DNA of 64,000 bases from Caulobacterales bacterium (GTDB lineage: Bacteria; Pseudomonadota; Alphaproteobacteria; Caulobacterales; Parvularculaceae). Below are positions 63,544-64,000 of the stretch, one piece after another; positions within the stretch are counted from its first letter, which is position 1; the number at the start of each line of letters is the position of its first letter. The DNA lies in assembly GCA_020638525.1 (NCBI GenBank), contig JACKIL010000003.1:1-64000 (forward strand), read 5' to 3'. The position numbers and the translations under genes are program-made. The notes beneath the pieces were generated by a model. The model worked only from the letters and a program-made list of their open reading frames with translations. It was not told the origin of the DNA and did not search any database.

Positions 63544-64000
63544 ATGGATTCCAGCCAGTCGACCAGCCTCGCCGATGCAATCGATAGAGCGCTGACGCCG
63601 TTCTCAGACTTCATCAGCTCGATCATCTTCTTTTCCGTGCCGATCGGCGGCGTCTCGCTGCCGCTTGTCGTCGTCTGGCTGATCTCTGCGGCGGCGATCC
63701 TTACGGTCTCGTTCAAGTTCATCAACCTGCGCGGCTTCCGCCATGCCTGGAGCCTCGTCTTCCGCAAGCAGGAAGAGCATACCGGGCACGGAGAAATCTC
63801 GCATTTTCAAGCGCTGAGCTCCGCCCTCTCCGGCACGGTCGGGCTTGGTAACATTGCATCCGTTCCCGTTGCAATCGCGCTCGGCGGGCCTGGCGCCGTC
63901 TTCTGGATGATCCTCGCCGGCTTTCTCGGCATGACATCGAAATTCGCCGAATGCGCGCTCGCCGTGAAATACCGGACCGTGACGCCGGAAGGCCGAACGA
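63544..64000 (+). CDS. AGCS family amino-acid/Na+ symporter, cut by window edge
   Basis: The open frame starts at ATG 63544 (MDSSQSTSLADAIDRAL) and runs past the end of the window; 152 codons are visible. It has the AGCS pattern: an N-terminal helix IGGVSLPLVVVWLISAAAILTVSF, then EISHFQALSSALSGTVGLGNIASVPVAIALGGPGAVFWMILAGFLGMTSKFAECALAVKYR. AGCS proteins import alanine or glycine with sodium. No usual ribosome site is clear, but the frame and motifs fix the gene. Confidence 0.92.
   Translation, partial: MDSSQSTSLADAIDRALTPFSDFISSIIFFSVPIGGVSLPLVVVWLISAAAILTVSFKFINLRGFRHAWSLVFRKQEEHTGHGEISHFQALSSALSGTVGLGNIASVPVAIALGGPGAVFWMILAGFLGMTSKFAECALAVKYRTVTPEGRT

Overview
The window is a 64 kb piece of a high-GC alphaproteobacterial chromosome. 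It shows no phage, plasmid or rRNA/tRNA signature. The alphaproteobacterial call rests on several features: a perfect CtrA box (TTAA-N7-TTAA) next to a cluster of GANTC sites, a PodJ-like polarity protein with Sel1 repeats, a phasin with a PhaR-like operator region, and a typical set of alpha house-keeping genes (purA, ppdK, thiC, glyQ, glyS, mnmC). A perfect 16-bp parS site at 54615-54630 suggests a position in the ParB/centromere domain, perhaps near the origin. The lineage looks like a heterotrophic, dimorphic-type alpha (Caulobacterales/Parvularculales-like), but that finer placement is inference.

Layout. 1-6.3 kb: thiC with its TPP riboswitch and a coupled low-GC gene cut by the window edge; a periplasmic DsrE protein; then a second TPP riboswitch that heads an exported protein of unknown role and an exported M20 metallohydrolase. 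6.3-14 kb: purA, a secreted amidohydrolase, a SleB-type wall hydrolase behind a CtrA box, and ppdK. 14-22.6 kb: a large membrane protein, then a long minus-strand run from glyQ to glyS. The two glycyl-tRNA synthetase subunits are separated by eight small genes (GFA, DUF1761, mtgA, ABM, CDGSH, SMR, hotdog thioesterase), and glyS carries an in-frame palindromic repeat. 22.8-29.5 kb: a LuxR-HTH/alpha-beta-hydrolase fusion lacking its nucleophile serine, a TPR-like exported protein, an exported Ser/Arg/Gly repeat protein, and a C5-methyltransferase-Vsr-GNAT operon. 29.5-41.5 kb: DUF885 lipoprotein, RDD protein, acyl-CoA dehydrogenase, PodJ-like protein, TauE exporter with TIGR02186 partner, DUF3429, D-aminoacylase-like amidohydrolase.

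41.5-54 kb: a GIY-YIG nuclease gene between two inverted copies of a ~104-bp palindromic repeat (third copy at 52678), an iron-type alcohol dehydrogenase, and a thioesterase. Next comes a complete leucine/isovalerate catabolic locus: GntR regulator and isovaleryl-CoA dehydrogenase on the minus strand; both methylcrotonyl-CoA carboxylase subunits, a hydratase and HMG-CoA lyase on the plus strand. It has a FadR-type operator in the divergent promoter and two low-GC orphan membrane genes nested in the operon. 54-64 kb: a class-C serine hydrolase with a problem start, parS, an M49-like peptidase, MltB, phasin, mnmC, a transsulfuration operon (CBS, ArsC-like, cystathionine gamma-synthase/lyase), and the start of an AGCS amino-acid/Na+ symporter.

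Recurring themes are cell-envelope turnover, small-molecule catabolism, and several families of intergenic palindromic repeats. No CRISPR array, secretion island or canonical anti-phage system was found. The best leads are the riboswitch-headed M20 operon, the GIY-YIG/repeat unit, the palindromic insertion in glyS, and the LuxR/pseudo-hydrolase fusion.
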